DNA of 64,000 nucleotides, from contig NC_135559.1 in assembly GCF_964340395.1 (NCBI RefSeq), positions 21,873,621-21,937,620 of the forward strand. The letters run 5' to 3'. The notes below the pieces were generated by a model. The model saw only the letters and a program-made list of their open reading frames with translations, made no database searches and had not been told where the DNA came from. Source of the DNA: Glandiceps talaboti. Its lineage: Eukaryota > Hemichordata > Enteropneusta > Spengelidae. Shown here piece after piece: positions 18,740-32,049 of the stretch (position 1 is its first letter; each line of letters starts with the position of its first letter). Position numbers and translations under genes: made by a program.

Positions 18740-20297
18740 CTACAACACAAGATAGTAATCACACAATTATATACCAGTACCAGTAATATCAAAGAAAAAT
18801 TGGGGAAAGTAATGTCAATTTTGAATGTTTTGACTCATACACAGCAGAACCAGTGACATAAACACATGTTGTCATGACGTACTAGACACACGTTATGAAT
18901 AGATACAAAAGGATTAGTAGTTCTAACAAGTCAGCTAACTACATTCTAAGACATAGACCCCCTAAGTTACCCCAACACCACAGTTCTAACAAGTCAACAA
19001 CTACATTCTAAGACATAGACCCCCTAAGTTACCCCAACACCACAGTTCTAACAAGTCAATTAACTACATTCTAAGACATAGACCCCCTAAGTTACCCCAA
19101 CACCACAGTTCTAACAAGTCAACAACTACATTCTAAGACATAGATCCCCTAAGTTACCCCAACACCACAGTTCTAACAAGTCAACAAACTACATTCTAAG
19201 ACATAGACCCCCTAAGTTACCCTAAGTTAACACCACAGTTCTTTTAAAGCTGCACTAGCTGTAACTGGATTTTTTTGTCTTTTTTGATCAGACAGCCAAC
19301 AATATATTCAATAGATACCCATAAGAAAAGACAACTTCAAATTCATTTGATAAATTACTATGTGACTGCAAACTCCATTGGTCAAGGTCAAAGGTTACCG
19401 TTTCTGAACTGAAAGGGTCACTTATTATGTAATATTATATAGGTGTACAACACTTGACTGATGTCTATAGATAATGTACATGTGTAAAACTTCAAAAGTT
19501 ATGGGCCAGGAATAAATTGATTAAATGGCCACACCTATATGTCTTATAAGAAACCTCTATATACATTGGAAGGTGTAGACACTGTAATAGTTACATTTTG
19601 TTCAAACTTCAAAGTTATAAATAACTGTAATAACTTCAAAGTTATTATGCAAATTGTAAATAAGTCCCCTATGCTATAGTTTATGACATATGTGCCAGGT
19701 TGGGGTAAAATGGAGATATCAGAAACATGAGGGCTGTCCAAGCACAGACCTGGGTCATGTCGATATTTGCTGTCACTATTTAATACCACGTAACCATGGC
19801 ACACATTTGGTGCACAACTTACCTATGGCAGCAATTTTATTATCTTTAACCCAGACTCCTGTATCTGGCATTGTGTGTGCATCTATCCCATAATACTGAC
19901 ATGTCTGTATAACACATTGTTCTAGCTGACACACATACCAACGTATACTCTTCTTGTTAAAGTCAGTAAGGTTCAAGATAGGATATGCAACTAATTGTCC
20001 AGGCCCATGGAAAGTAATAAGACCACCTCTGTCTGTTCTATAAAACTCTGCTCCTAAGTCTTTCAAATATTTCTCATCTTTGGGTTGGTAAACTTTATCA
20101 CGTATTCCCACAGTATATACTGGATCATGTTCACATACCAACAACATATTGTTTGGTTTCTTCACATCATTCTTTTGTTTACCTAATAACAAATAATCCA
20201 AATGTTTCCGAACTTCTTGTCGTTGTATTTTCCAGGCCTCCTCATACCTAATTCTTCCAAGATTTCGCAGGAAAACTGTGGTCTTGTTTGTCAACAT
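18516..20297 (-). CDS. LIPT2: LIPT2, mitochondrial octanoyl-[acyl carrier protein]:protein octanoyltransferase
   Basis: LIPT2 (LipB family) moves octanoyl groups from mitochondrial acyl carrier protein to the glycine-cleavage H protein, the first step of lipoate synthesis. Two exons, 20297-19823 and 18739-18516, total 699 nt and give 232 residues plus stop, close to the 231 of human LIPT2. The LipB signature is present (RGGLITFHGPGQLVAYPI). So are the catalytic lysine (NKIAAIG), ITSHGLAVN and the catalytic cysteine (IVPCG). The donor CATAG|gtaagt and acceptor ttgtag|GTATT join in phase 1 to give AIG-IHCSRY. I chose Met at 20297 because an upstream in-frame Met at 20330 adds 11 residues not typical of the family. 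The N-terminus (MLTNKTTVFLRN) suits a mitochondrial presequence. No lesions were seen. Confidence 0.95.
18920..19242. repeat. 62-bp tandem repeat in LIPT2 intron, five copies
   Basis: The unit contains 'ttctaacaagtcaac', 'cattctaagacatag', 'ccccctaagttacccc' and 'aacaccacag'. Copies differ by single bases and by the length of the 'tcaac' and 'tcagctaac' segment. The remainder of the intron shows nothing recognisable. Confidence 0.95.
19823..20297 (-). CDS. LIPT2: LIPT2 exon 1 (N-terminal part)
   Basis: It encodes the N-terminus, EHDPVYTVGIRDKVY, the LipB signature RGGLITFHGPGQ and GVWVKDNKIAAI. The last includes the catalytic Lys, just before the donor at 19822. Confidence 0.95.
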
Positions 20298-20330
20298 CCT
20301 GCACCGAGTGTAAATAAAACAAAGAAACAT

Positions 20331-23300
20331 AGGATTACATTATTAAAGTTATACTAATTAGTGCAACTGGAATGGTTTTCTTTTAAAAACTCTGTTTGAT
20401 ATACTAACTTACTTATAATATATTGTACACTCTGCAATTAATGACATGTCAAAGATGTGATTGTCCGACATTTTTCACATAAATTAACACAACCAAACAT
20501 GGGATGAGATTATTTAGTTCCAATTTACTGGCAAGACAGTATGAAATATTATACTCTCTGGAGTGATCAACATTGTTTACATTCTGGCCAGTAGTCAATT
20601 ATTCAGTTGTCTTCATTACCATGACAACAGATAACATTTTTTTATGTGCATAAATTTAACTGCTATGTTTGTATCATTTGTTTTGTAATACATCACCCAA
20701 ACAAGAATAACTTGTTTTGCTATATTGGATCAAAAGATCAACATGAAAACTGCCAATAGTGCTGTAGAATAACACAATATAATGTAGGGGTTTCCAAGGT
20801 AATATTGTTATCTGTGATTTGATTATTGTAACTTTTATATTTACTGGTACTTGTACTATTACTAGCTTGTAAAAGACATAGTTGGATATTGTTGTATGTT
20901 TTCTAATAATAATTGTTACATGACAGTTTGTACTGCCTTATTTTCAGTTTGTCTGACAATTCTGTACTTCAACGTAGTGTGACTGTGGAATGAGGTACAT
21001 TTAGTTAAACAGACAAAAATGTAAATCGATTTCTGAAACTGCTTGTTATTAACTGTGAGTAGATATATGCAGATACTTGAGTCTCTAAGGGGGAATACAA
21101 GTATGACCTGCAGATTGGATCTCACCTGCATTTCATTCAAGGGACCAAGAAAAGTAATACCAAACCTGCATCATGTTACCTCTCTTAAATACCAAACCTG
21201 CATCATGCTACCTTTCTAAAATAGAGAGACCTTATACACAAGGCAAGGGATTATAAGAAATAACACAATCATTTTATTACAAACTTAGAAGTAACCTCTT
21301 CAACCAAATCGCCACACAATGCTGAAAACAGCTGTGAGAACAAAATGTACATTGGTAAAATTCTAGAATTCTCTGAGTCCCACCATGCGCCCCACAACCA
21401 ACACGAAGGGATTGTGATTCGTGATCTTTTGCGAGATTCTGAGTGTTAAAATAATTCAGTTTTGCTTTTTTAAAAAATGGTCTAAGTTGAACAACAATTG
21501 ACTGTTTATATCACATACCGTGTCTATTACGTATCATATGGTTGAACGCCACTGTATTTTGGTTGAACAAAGGGAGGAAGCTGAGCTACTGCTAGTAAAG
21601 TGTGCTGCCATCTACGGCAGCTAGCTCGTCAAAAATGAAGTGACATTGACGAGGCTGTGATGACATAACGTAATACGAGACATGGTGACAAAGGAGTTTT
21701 GGCGTACAGCCCCTCGGGACCTAAATAAAGTACGTCAAGGCTGGTGACCAATCTCACATGGTTCTGTATGTGTTTATCGAATGTCGGTCGACATGACATA
21801 TGTTTAGTCTGATGACCATCCTGTGCATCGTCGCAAACCACGGCCTGTTTTACGGCAACGTTCTTAACGAGCCACCCACAGGCTTTATTTTACTTAGAAA
21901 TAATACTTCTCTGGCTTGCGAGCAATAACCTGTGGTTCTGTGAGTGAAGCTATAAATCGTAACGATCGTGTATAGGATTAGAAACTAGACGTACTATATG
22001 ACATGTTGAGATCACAGGAGGAGATTGAGATCGTGTGAATGCTGGTACAGTGGTACACTGGTAGTGACACTGGTCACACGGTGTAGTGGCACTGGTACAG
22101 CTCTAGCTACTAGCTAAGTTGCCAAAGAATTCACGTGGATATGGCTTTGTCAAACAGTCTACAAAAGACACACACGGGCATTTGAATGCTTACCTGAGAA
22201 TACCTCATTAACACGCCCACGATCGAGTACCAGATAGTTACCACTAGCATGCACACGACTTCCTTGTGTTGTGGTGGCTTAGTTCGATGACCTCTCAACG
22301 TCATGCCATACCCACAGTCACTTGTGAACTAATATTTCATTCCAGGGTGATGATATTCTAGTCTAGGATGATCATAATACAAAATAATAACGTATTTATG
22401 ATATTCAAAAAATACCGTTACCGGTGACTTTCGGAAGCGAGTTAATGCGAAGCCCGGGCTAGGCTGGCTTTGCATTAAGTGAACGAATGGTTAGCTCTAT
22501 GTGATCGATGAGGGCGCACACTACAAGGATATTCGAGTGTTCGAGTACAATTATCATGATTATATGCAGTAGATATCGGTACATATAAAACAACCCTAAT
22601 TTTAGCTATGTGAAGCGCCGAGGACTGTAAGGGGAGAACCATTTGATTTCTGGAGGGAGGGGGGCAGGAGGATTTTTTTGTGCGCCGTCTAAGGCAACGC
22701 TAATATTTTCAATATTTGTGAGCAAGCCTGTTTTATTGACATGAATCAACTTTTAAAGTTATCCTAGAATGTATTGCAGGGAATGAGGTAGCGAACTGAG
22801 TCACAATATATGCAACAACTCCAATAAACCGTATATTTGTATTCATATACCACTTGATGCAACATTCTGTGACTTGGCAATGTGGATTGGCTTGTTTGAG
22901 TTATACATTTACTTTCCCTTGACAGTATATTCATCTAAAACAAACAAGAACAAGATACAAGACTGCATTTTATATTGTCATTCAATGTCACTCTGTCCAA
23001 GTTGTCAGTTTAACATATTGGAATGGGTCACACTCAGCTGGTCACACTACACATGCAAGATATTTTCTTCCGGCTCCTGGTACAACTCAGAGGGGTCAGG
23101 AGTACAGCACTCCCGAGATCAGTCAGCTCCTTAAGGATTTTTTACCAGCTATCTCTTGTACATAAAATTTAAATAGCAGAAGCATGGATTGCAAACTGCT
23201 ACTAATTGCTACTTACACAGAACAAGTTAGTTGTGAACCAGTGACATGTAGGTATAGTTATGAACCGCACATTACAAAATGAGAGAATCAGATTCGTAAA

Positions 23301-24117
23301 TGTTGCTGATTTCAGCACATACGTACATCGCAACAATTTATTTGTTACTTCTGTCTGTTCGAACAATTTTTTTCTCAAGCCAGTAAGGGATCAAATTATT
23401 TTTTCTCTCCTTCATCTGCCGACAAATTTTACTTACTGTTGGAGGGGACACCTCTTCCCACACCCTCCCAACTAGCATTTCATCCAAGGCATTTACATAA
23501 TTATGTAAATTTGTTTATACGGTAGCTCGAAAACAATCTTGCACATCACTGGTAGTTTCTGATTACATTTCTTGCACGTGTTCTTAATTGTTACTAAGAA
23601 AACATCGTAAACATCGAATAAAGTAAACAATATTATACGATTAAACAAAAGACGCCTATATTAACGCATTGACGTGGAGCAGCTTGGTACGGAGATGAAC
23701 TATCCTTATGGGGTTAGATTCAAAGTTTACCTTTACAAATTATAAAATTTATATAATGCATTTAATGCAAGTACGTAATTCTTCACTAATGACATCACAT
23801 TTTGCACAGTCTGTGTATGGCGGTGGATTCTAGTTAATTTGAATAGTCATTACCTTATTAATACGTTACTTACATACAGAAACATAGTAAACCTTACCTT
23901 GATAAACAGATAAGTATAAACGTTAACATTTAAGGTTGAGATGCAGGTTCGTTAGCTCATTTTTCCTCCATCACATTTCACAGTAAAGACAAGATAAATA
24001 TACCATTTTTTCATTAATTATGTCGAGTCTTTGTATGAAGTTGTGGTTTCTGTGGTGATTTTTTACATTTTTAACCATATTATTGATCTGTACCCAAAAA
24101 CTGTGTTTTTTGACGAT
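20331..24117. other. Region upstream of LIPT2, no gene supported
   Basis: Around 21300-22500 the sequence has more CpG than its surroundings and could hold LIPT2 or divergent promoters, but no TATA or start-site motif is convincing. A short segment near 22633-22690 (purine-rich GGGAGGGGGG then T-tract) resembles 62745-62880 and looks like a dispersed repeat. Short open frames (for example 22874-23134) lack splice or homology support. Confidence 0.5.
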
Positions 24118-24119
24118 TT

Positions 24120-24440
24120 TCACTTAAAGCTATTTAACTTTTACAAACAGTTGAATATAGTCCTCTTTTCGACTTCAAATGAAAGCTATGTACATAAACA
24201 AAAAAACGTTCCTCCGGATTTTTTATTTTGTCTCTCATTGTCTTGTTATAATCATCCAAAGTTGTATTTTTGTGTTTTTTGCATAAATTACCGCTTTTCA
24301 CACTTCTCAACGCAATATCTCTTGATTCCCTCAAAAACTAAACAATCCGGAGGAACGTTTTTTCGACACACTGTCTCCGAGTATTGTCTCCAAATTTGAT
24401 GCAGCTGGGACGTTCTGACGCAAAGTTAAATAGCTTTGAA
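24120..24440. mobile_element. Fold-back element of about 320 bp
   Basis: AAAAAACGTTCCTCCGGATT at 24201-24220 is exactly inverted at 24344-24363. 'aaagctatttaactt' at 24125-24139 is exactly inverted at 24423-24437. Both pairs share a centre at about 24281, so they belong to one imperfect hairpin. Open frames on both strands across it are by-products of this symmetry. Confidence 0.8.
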
Positions 24441-25609
24441 CTTCACACAGTATACAAAATAAAGAACGTAGAAAAATGCTAATTAACACAATTGGACTCC
24501 TTCCGCCCGACAAAAGCTTTCAAATTCGACAGACATTGCAACAGCTGTTTTCTGTGACTTGCAAATATGTTACTCAATCCTTGCCATTTGGTTGTGTACG
24601 TTGCTTTGCTACAGACATGAAGAAAATCGGGTATTTTAGGAGGGTCATGAAATGCTACAGATAGAAACGTGTTTGTTTCCCGCGATAAAGGTGTCAAGTC
24701 ATCTATTATTCATCTACGGGTGGAGACTTTGGTTTAATCTTTTAATACGGTACGCGTGCCGTTCTCGACATTACATAGTATACTTTCTGGTTTGGATTCG
24801 AAGCTCTTGCTCTACGCAGTTGGTGTTCGTGTTTTGATTCGAATATGGGCTACGTTCCATATTCCTGCTCATGTATTAGGCATTGCTACGTTGTTGGTGT
24901 TTCGTTGAAGACACACAATAAAAAAAGTTAATCCTTTCCCTGAAATCAAATTTCCACACCACGACACCGTACGACATCGGGAATGTTATACAAATTGTAA
25001 GGAGTGTTACAAAACTGCCTTGAGGATCGCTCGGTGCCAAATTCTTTGCCGTTTACGTTCAGACAGCGTCATCGTAGACGCAAATAAACAACGCAACGCA
25101 CGTATACTACTACAGTACATGTGACTCGGTGTCGACGTGTCTCGAAAGTTCACGAAGGATCGAGCCGTGATAAGCCGATCGTTAGAGTGTGGTTGCCACA
25201 CTCAATTTATAGGACCTTAACCCTAAAAATATAATATAGTATGTGAAGAGGACGTTGTCAAAATCCACCAACGCGAAAGTTCAAAGCTAGTCTACGGCCA
25301 CGTTCTGTGAATCTTACAGAAACAGAAATGTAATACCCGGAAATCGCCGATGCAATGTCACGCATCTGACGTGAACTCTCAAGTCTCGAAGATAGCGTGG
25401 TTCATTTTCGATGCGCCAACGTGTTGATTAAATCGTTTTATTTTTGTAAACATCAATTTTTTTTCGATCGGCTAAAACAATTAGCCTGCAATACTGTTAG
25501 ATATTCGAGATTTGTATGTTTTTTTTTACATGCATAGTACTTGAAAACCGTCATCTAATACATCGCCGTCGCGTCGGGTACACTTGAAGGCTGTAGACTA
25601 GTGTAGTCA

Positions 25610-25812
25610 CAGTCGCTTGTAAACTGTTATTCCTTTCCTAAATGGTTTTATTCTTGTCTATAACGGTCCTATTACAGAACAATGACGTTATTTTAGGGAT
25701 TGGCGATATTCTTATGAAATCGGTAGCAATGTCATACCCCCCTCCCCCCCTACGTGTTGTATGTAACTTGTAAGTACCATTTAGGAAAGGAGTAACAGTT
25801 TACAAGCGACTG
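25610..25812. mobile_element. MITE-like element with 36-bp inverted repeats
   Basis: The left arm at 25610-25645 begins CAGTCGCTTGTAAACTG and the right arm at 25777-25812 ends CAGTTTACAAGCGACTG. The arms match at 35 of 36 positions. The interior of about 130 bp is non-coding and has a C-rich tract near 25740. The arms may extend a little further outward with mismatches. Confidence 0.85.
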
Positions 25813-27132
25813 TGCGGCTGTAGTGCAGTGTAGGCCGCTTCACTGTAACGTTTTTAGCCGATGCACTGGTCAAAATCAACGTGCATAAGTCCAGGTTCAA
25901 AGGAGGTATTTTTTTACTTTTTATTGGTTATAACCAAATTTACCGAGTTTGATTGGTTTTGTACAACAACATAGCTAAGAGATAATGTCACGTCAGTCAT
26001 TGCACAGAGGCCTACTAGCTATGGCTCATTTGCATATGAAAAGACACTCTTCTGTAATCAACGTTTCTGTCAATCTTCTTTATGTATGCAAATCTTTGTA
26101 CATAAACATTCAGGAATGAAAAAATATAAAACACATATAGCGTTAGAGTTTTTTCATTTCAAATTTATTAATGGAAAAAATGAACGATTTTCAAAAAATC
26201 TTTTAACCAAATGATGGCACATACCATGAAGCTTCATAATCAGCAAAAAAAAAAAAAGGCCAAAATTCACCAACGAACCTGCATCTCATCCTTAAATAAA
26301 CCAATAGATAATCCATTCACTAAATAAGCTATGTTCTTCCTAGCAGCAACATTAAATGGCTGTAATAAATAGAATTGTTCTAAATGAATAATTACAATGC
26401 AAAGTTTCCCTTGGACGTCATAATGGTGGCACGAAGCTCAAACTTGGTAATTAGGATAGAAGTGCGCCCCCCTGTCGGTCAACCTGACATTCTCATATAA
26501 CCTCGTCATACTGATAGGTTGTTCATATCGATACCATCAGTGTTATCAATCTATCCTCAAAATTTGTCTCCATTCCTTGCATCATTGTACAACTTTTATA
26601 ACGATTCCATATTGTACAAATCTGATGGTAGTGTATATTCAACTAGACATTTACATCTACAGTTCGGTAGGGATGTAGTCTGCCTTTTTTATACATTGCC
26701 GTGAATTTATCCCAAACTTTCAACACCTTGGGAAATTTAACTTACCTTTGTAAGATTCAGAAATATAATTGTGACCCTTGAGATTATATTTCTAAGGGTC
26801 AGATTCTTGTATTCTATAATTGTACTTAGAAATCGCTTCCAGACTACTGACATCTGAATTGATAATAGTTAATTGTACTCACCACCCGTTCCTCCCCAGA
26901 TACATCACTACACCGTAATTCCCGGAACCTGAGCAATGACATGCCGTTAAATCGGTACTAGATTCTGATACAACTAGCTGACAGCTAAGTGAGTCCCAGA
27001 TACTAGAATAAAATCATAAGTACGGTAACGTTATTGGAAGAATGATATTCACTTTTTTTGTATACTGTAATGTAAATTATTTTTGCGCTAGGCTGAGGCC
27101 TTAGGATTTGAAATAATGTATATACTATTTAT

Positions 27133-27136
<4 letters not shown>
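25813..27136. other. No gene seen
   Basis: AT-rich sequence with homopolymer A and T runs. The short open frame at 26519-26704 has no support. Confidence 0.5.

Positions 27137-27202
<66 letters not shown>
27137..27202. repeat. (AC)n microsatellite
   Basis: Uninterrupted run of about 33 AC dinucleotides. Confidence 0.98.
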
Positions 27203-27205
<3 letters not shown>

Positions 27206-27365
27206 CATTACCTTCCACACTAGTTGCAGGACATGTCATGTAAAGCATTTGACTGTTTCGTACAATCAATGCTTCACTTATATTACACTTTGGGGCAAAA
27301 GTGAACTTGAAAGTTTCGTAATGGTAATCTTGATAGATAGTTTATAAAAGAAGTTAATCCAAATT
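27203..27365 (-). repeat. Dispersed repeat, inverted copy of 56820-56980
   Basis: 'acttatattacactttgggg' and 'caaaagtgaact', 'gtttataaaagaagttaa' and 'acatgtcatgtaaa' appear here. The reverse complements, slightly diverged, lie at 56820-56980 in the opposite order. Confidence 0.8.
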
Positions 27366-27561
27366 GTTCTACTCTTCAGTATGAAGTATGATTAATACTC
27401 ATTGTGTTAATATTACTCATTGCCAGGATAGTCTAAACAATATCACGTGATACCTTGTATCTGATATTGTAGACGACAGAGATTTATACCTTGTACTTGG
27501 TCCAAACACAATAAATATATGTGCACCAGTTTATGCCAGTCACTGTTTGACCATTGGCAAA

Positions 27562-27741
<180 letters not shown>

Positions 27742-27744
27742 TAT

Positions 27745-30109
27745 CAGAGAAACAAAGGCAGATTATGTCCGATTATATCCGCCTTGCAGAGACTTTTATT
27801 GATTTAACTACATCAAGAAGCGCCTGGTCACTTTATAATGATTTGTGGTGCCGTAGAGGGCGCTCGTGGTTTCCATGTGAAACGCTGTTGATCGGCTTAC
27901 TGTGCAGTTTATCGATATTTAATGTTCAAACGGGGAAGTACTCACTCGCACTGCTGTTCCAATCGTCAGTCTGTTCCAATTAAGACTATAACGTTGAATT
28001 AGCCGACCAACTAGTTTCTTCTCAAACCACCTTTTCTATACGAGGTACCGTACCGACTTGGATTGTGATGAGTAGAACTCACAACGAAACATATGTATCT
28101 GGTTCAACGAACGCCAAGCTAACCACTTGGTTGATTTTATTACATGACCAATCTCCGTCTCCGCCTCTCTCCCGAGATGGGCTAAAAACCCAACTTAAAT
28201 ACATTTCCAAGTTTACACAAATTCTCTATTCTTAGAGTATGACGTATTCTTGAGTCTATGATGAAAGACATCATCCGAGATCTAATATCCAATCACCTTC
28301 CCTAGATTAGTAATACAAGTTCATATCTCAAATTAAAGACCATAAAATAGTCATGTCATAATAAAACTTGTTGTCAGTTCAATCGTACCTGATACGAAAT
28401 AGCGATGTTGAGATGTCAAGGACCTATGTTGTTACGCAACGGAATGTCACAGTTTGTACAAAGTTTAAATGTTTTTGACTTCAATTTAGAGTTCATAATG
28501 AAAATTTACCAAAATGTCCTGAATGGATATATTTTAGATCTGTGACTCGTAACACATGTACGCTAGGTCGGTAGCATAGGGGCGTGTAATATTTCCTAGC
28601 TTGTTTTTTTTTCCATGTCTACAGTCTAAATATAACAACCTTTTGACTATATATTCCTACCTGTAAGGAGAAAAGAAAATATTTCTACTAGTATAGAGAT
28701 TGATGCATTTGTAGCAGCAGAATTCGTACGATGTTTTCCTAAGAAAACGGCAATCTTATCAATAATATGTGCCCCTGTGGCCCGGAGTGGACAGTAGGCC
28801 AAGTCTCTGGGCGACAACAGAAAGGTTCTCGCGATTTTCCCTATGCATAGTGATTATTTTATTAACTTCTGTATTTTTTCTCATATCGCTTTATTTCAAG
28901 AATAACCTCATAAGCAATGTATCAAATATCAAATGATATATACACGTGTCACCTCTGCTTCTCACCATGTCGCTATCTCTGCTTTACGTCCAACGTTTAA
29001 TACGTAGTGAATGTTCAGCTAACTATACATTACATTACATTCAAAATTACACTTAATTACACCGAACCACACGAGGACACAGCTCAACAGACATAGATAG
29101 CGCAACAGACATATATTTATGGTTCGCCAGTTACCTCTCCGAACGAGATCGTTATTTTTTCCTTTTCTCCTACTTTTCTGGCATGTACTTTAAGAAAGTT
29201 CATTTAAATCATATTGTTAAACAATCATTCTATGCGATCAATCGATCGATTGGTTGTTAATAAGTAAACGATGAAGACATATTAGCACCCTTGATCTTGT
29301 AGCATTTTTGTATTTGTCATTTTGTAGTATTTCAGCCAAAATAAATTGAGAATTTATCTTCAACTTTTGATAAATTTCTAAGGTTTCTAAATTTACAAGA
29401 TGCAAATATACAAATATACCTTCACTCGCATTTTGAATTGTTACTATTGTTTCGTCCGTTTAAAGAGAAATTTGTATCGAAACCTCGTACCTCCGAGATC
29501 CTCCCTGCGTCGCGTCGTCGGGAAGGCTTCACGGCGTCGAGGTCAAGGTTCATATATCTCAGAACGAGGCAGGCGCCGAATTTGAGGTGTGACGTTGGTA
29601 AGCATCCCGTAGCCATTCTTAAAATCCGTATTTTTCGACTGTTTTTACCCATGCAACTTCATCGACAACCATATTTGACTTTATATACTGGAAAGTATTT
29701 GAAGAAATGTTTTGTAGAAATTTGCAAGATTTAAAAGGGTGTTATGATCGAGTGCAAATGGCAGTGTGACGCAGTGACGTTTCTAAATGTACGTGTCTAT
29801 GTCCATGTGACTGTAACAATGGTATTACTACAGTGAAGGCAGAATGCAGCTAGTCTCCTTTTGAAACGGGCCGTCAATTTGTTCTTGCCAAGTGATAGCA
29901 TAGTTGACTGCTATACTAATCTCAACAGTGACCTATAATGTGTTGGTTTTTTTTTGTAGTGAAATTGGGCTCTAACATGCATCGCCATCAGCGATGAAAG
30001 TGGGGACATGTCACACTGACAGTAGTCGCCGTCGGAAAACAGCCTAACAAGTATGGTAGTATCTTTGGAACAAGTTTTGGGACCTCCATGGGACATCCGA
30101 AGACTAATC
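27745..30109. other. No gene supported
   Basis: Mostly AT-rich. A CpG-rich patch around 29480-29600 is open on both strands but has no recognisable domain. It could be a 5' exon or promoter; I cannot tell. Confidence 0.45.
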
Positions 30110-30225
30110 CTTGGAGATAACTTGAAATTGATACCTGCAGACACCAGAAGCCGTTTTGGAAGTTGTCTGCCGACTAGCAGCTTGAGGTGGACGACGACTA
30201 CGTTCCGACACCGGCTGTAAATCTA
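30110..30225 (-). other. Possible exon-like segment, paralogue of 32050-32175
   Basis: On the minus strand the segment reads SRQTTSKTASG within a 128-residue open frame (30104-30490). A related segment at 32050-32175 reads SRQTPSKSAP. Both follow a 'gtcctag' acceptor-like site and share 'agtcggcagacacctt'-type sequence. They are diverged copies; whether coding or repeat is unknown. Confidence 0.3.
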
Positions 30226-30718
30226 GGACGAACCAGGTTAGTATTTTTTTCTCGGTATATTTTTTCAGTATGGGTCGCCAAAAGTCGCGGTGATAATTTT
30301 GTTCATGGATGCGTGATTTGCTGGCATTCCGTAAACATCTGGTAAATTTTGGAAACAAGCCCTTACAAGTTTCCACTCGTTTTCTACTTTGTTGAGGCTT
30401 GGAAATTACATTTTTTTTGACATCCACACAAAAAAATTTTGAGTGTAGTCTGTTTCTATTTTCGGCTACACTTTGTGAATAAATCAACACTTGTCAATTC
30501 CGTCTGGAGGCAATAGTGTCTGTTTCAGTCAGCAAACAACTTTTTTTTATTTTTTGCCTTGGGAGTGAGAATTTAATTTTGTAGCTAGTTCCAATTTTTT
30601 TTAAAAATGTACAGCCATTATCCCAGAATTAACAGAGCAATTAGTTGTTACTGACTGTTCATTTGCTGTCCACATAGCTGCTCTTTCCTTTGTCAAAAAA
30701 ATGACAGGGAGAGTGGTA

Positions 30719-31080
30719 TAATAATAATAATAATAATGTTCGGTTTTTATATAGCGCTTTCCCACACCGTGCTCAAAGCGCTTTACAATTATTACCCCTG
30801 GCTTGGATCAGAACGGCACAACGGCCCTTTAGTCTTCCTCAACTCCCCGGGGAGCATACAATCCATTGCAGCCATTTAAGCGCATAGGATTAAAGCCTTC
30901 ACATTGCAACCTACATCCTACCAGGTCCCCAATTATACAGCTGGGTTGACTGAAGCACAGTCGTAGTTCAAATCTTGCCCAAGGACTTTAGCCACTCAGA
31001 AACAAACAGCAGGCAGCGACAGGGCTCGAACCTGCAACCTGTAGATTCCAAGCCAGTCACGCTAACCATTCACCCATCAT
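30719..31080 (-). mobile_element. tRNA-derived SINE
   Basis: On the minus strand the head has an A-box-like 'tggttagcgtgactgg' and a B box 'ggttcgagccct', about 40 bp apart, as in a tRNA promoter. The body includes 'tagcgctttcccacac' and 'tcaaagcgctttacaatt' on the plus strand. The element ends in an (ATT)n tail at 30719-30736. Length is about 360 bp. Confidence 0.9.
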
Positions 31081-31113
31081 GACACCCATCATGACTGCCG
31101 ACTTGTATAGTGT

Positions 31114-31288
31114 ACACACGTTGACTGACAATGAGGGCAATAGCGTACGTTTGTTGACAAGGGACTAGCCAGTCACACAGAAATGAGACTGTTGTGGCAA
31201 AACCTGATTGGAAATGAAACTGTTTTGGTGTGACTGGCTAGTCCCGAGGGGAAACAAACTCACCCAAATAATGTCAGTCAACATGTGT
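31114..31288. mobile_element. Fold-back element of about 175 bp
   Basis: GGGACTAGCCAGTCACAC at 31161-31178 is exactly inverted at 31228-31245. The outer arm 'acacacgttgactgaca' at 31114 is inverted at 31271-31288 with one mismatch. It sits just right of the SINE. Confidence 0.8.
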
Positions 31289-31633
31289 TTTATAACACAC
31301 TGATCAAGAATCATGTACCACAGCACACTAAAATAATTATAACAAACTTCTCCAGCAAGCAGAGTTTGTTTGCATTGTGTTCAATAACCTTTAGAGTTAT
31401 CCTAATAACAAATAGTTCTCCAAAATACCAACTGCTGTCTTGATTACTGTCTTTGCTTGTTTAGAGTCTTTCTCAGAGACAATGTTGGCTAGCTCTTTTT
31501 CCGAAATTTAGATGAATCGAGCAAAACGTTCACGTTGGCTGCTGCTTGTGGTTGTAGTTTCAGACGAGCCAGACATGTTTACAATTTGTTGTTCTTTGAA
31601 AATATCGTCATTATTCGCGTGTACATATGATGT

Positions 31634-31692
31634 CATCATGAGGCACTAATCAATGGAGCTAGGGACTAGTTCCATTAATTAGTGCCTGCTAC
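31634..31692. repeat. Short imperfect hairpin
   Basis: 'gaggcactaatcaatggagc' is inverted as 'agttccattaattagtgcct'. The arms are separated by a few bases. Confidence 0.7.
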
Positions 31693-32049
31693 ATCATTTA
31701 TCGTAGAACAGCATGAAAATGGTCCATAACATGTGATGAAGTATGCAATGTGCTATAATTTTTAATACGGGGGTAGTATACATTGTTTATTTTTACAGCA
31801 AATTTTGTAGTTAGTAAACATTCATTGATAGTTTACATCTACCCAGTACCTGCTTTGCTGAACAGTAAGGCAACTCCCCTGAAGTCCATCTATTGTCCCC
31901 TTATTCAGAGATTAATTTTTTGAGGTCCTATTAAAGAATTAGTGATTGCAATCTCTGAATTTCCAATTTCTGTTTTCAAATAGTTTCGCCATATTTGCTG
32001 TATTTCCTGTCAAAGTTATAATAGTTGGGTGTAAACTAAATAAATTGCC

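Noticed and set aside
24031-24513. Overlapping open frames on both strands
   Set aside because: They fall on the 320-bp fold-back element, whose symmetry opens both strands.
30719-31080. Functional tRNA gene
   Set aside because: A and B boxes are present but the sequence is embedded in a 360-bp element with an (ATT)n tail and no tRNA fold with anticodon that I could support; it is a SINE.
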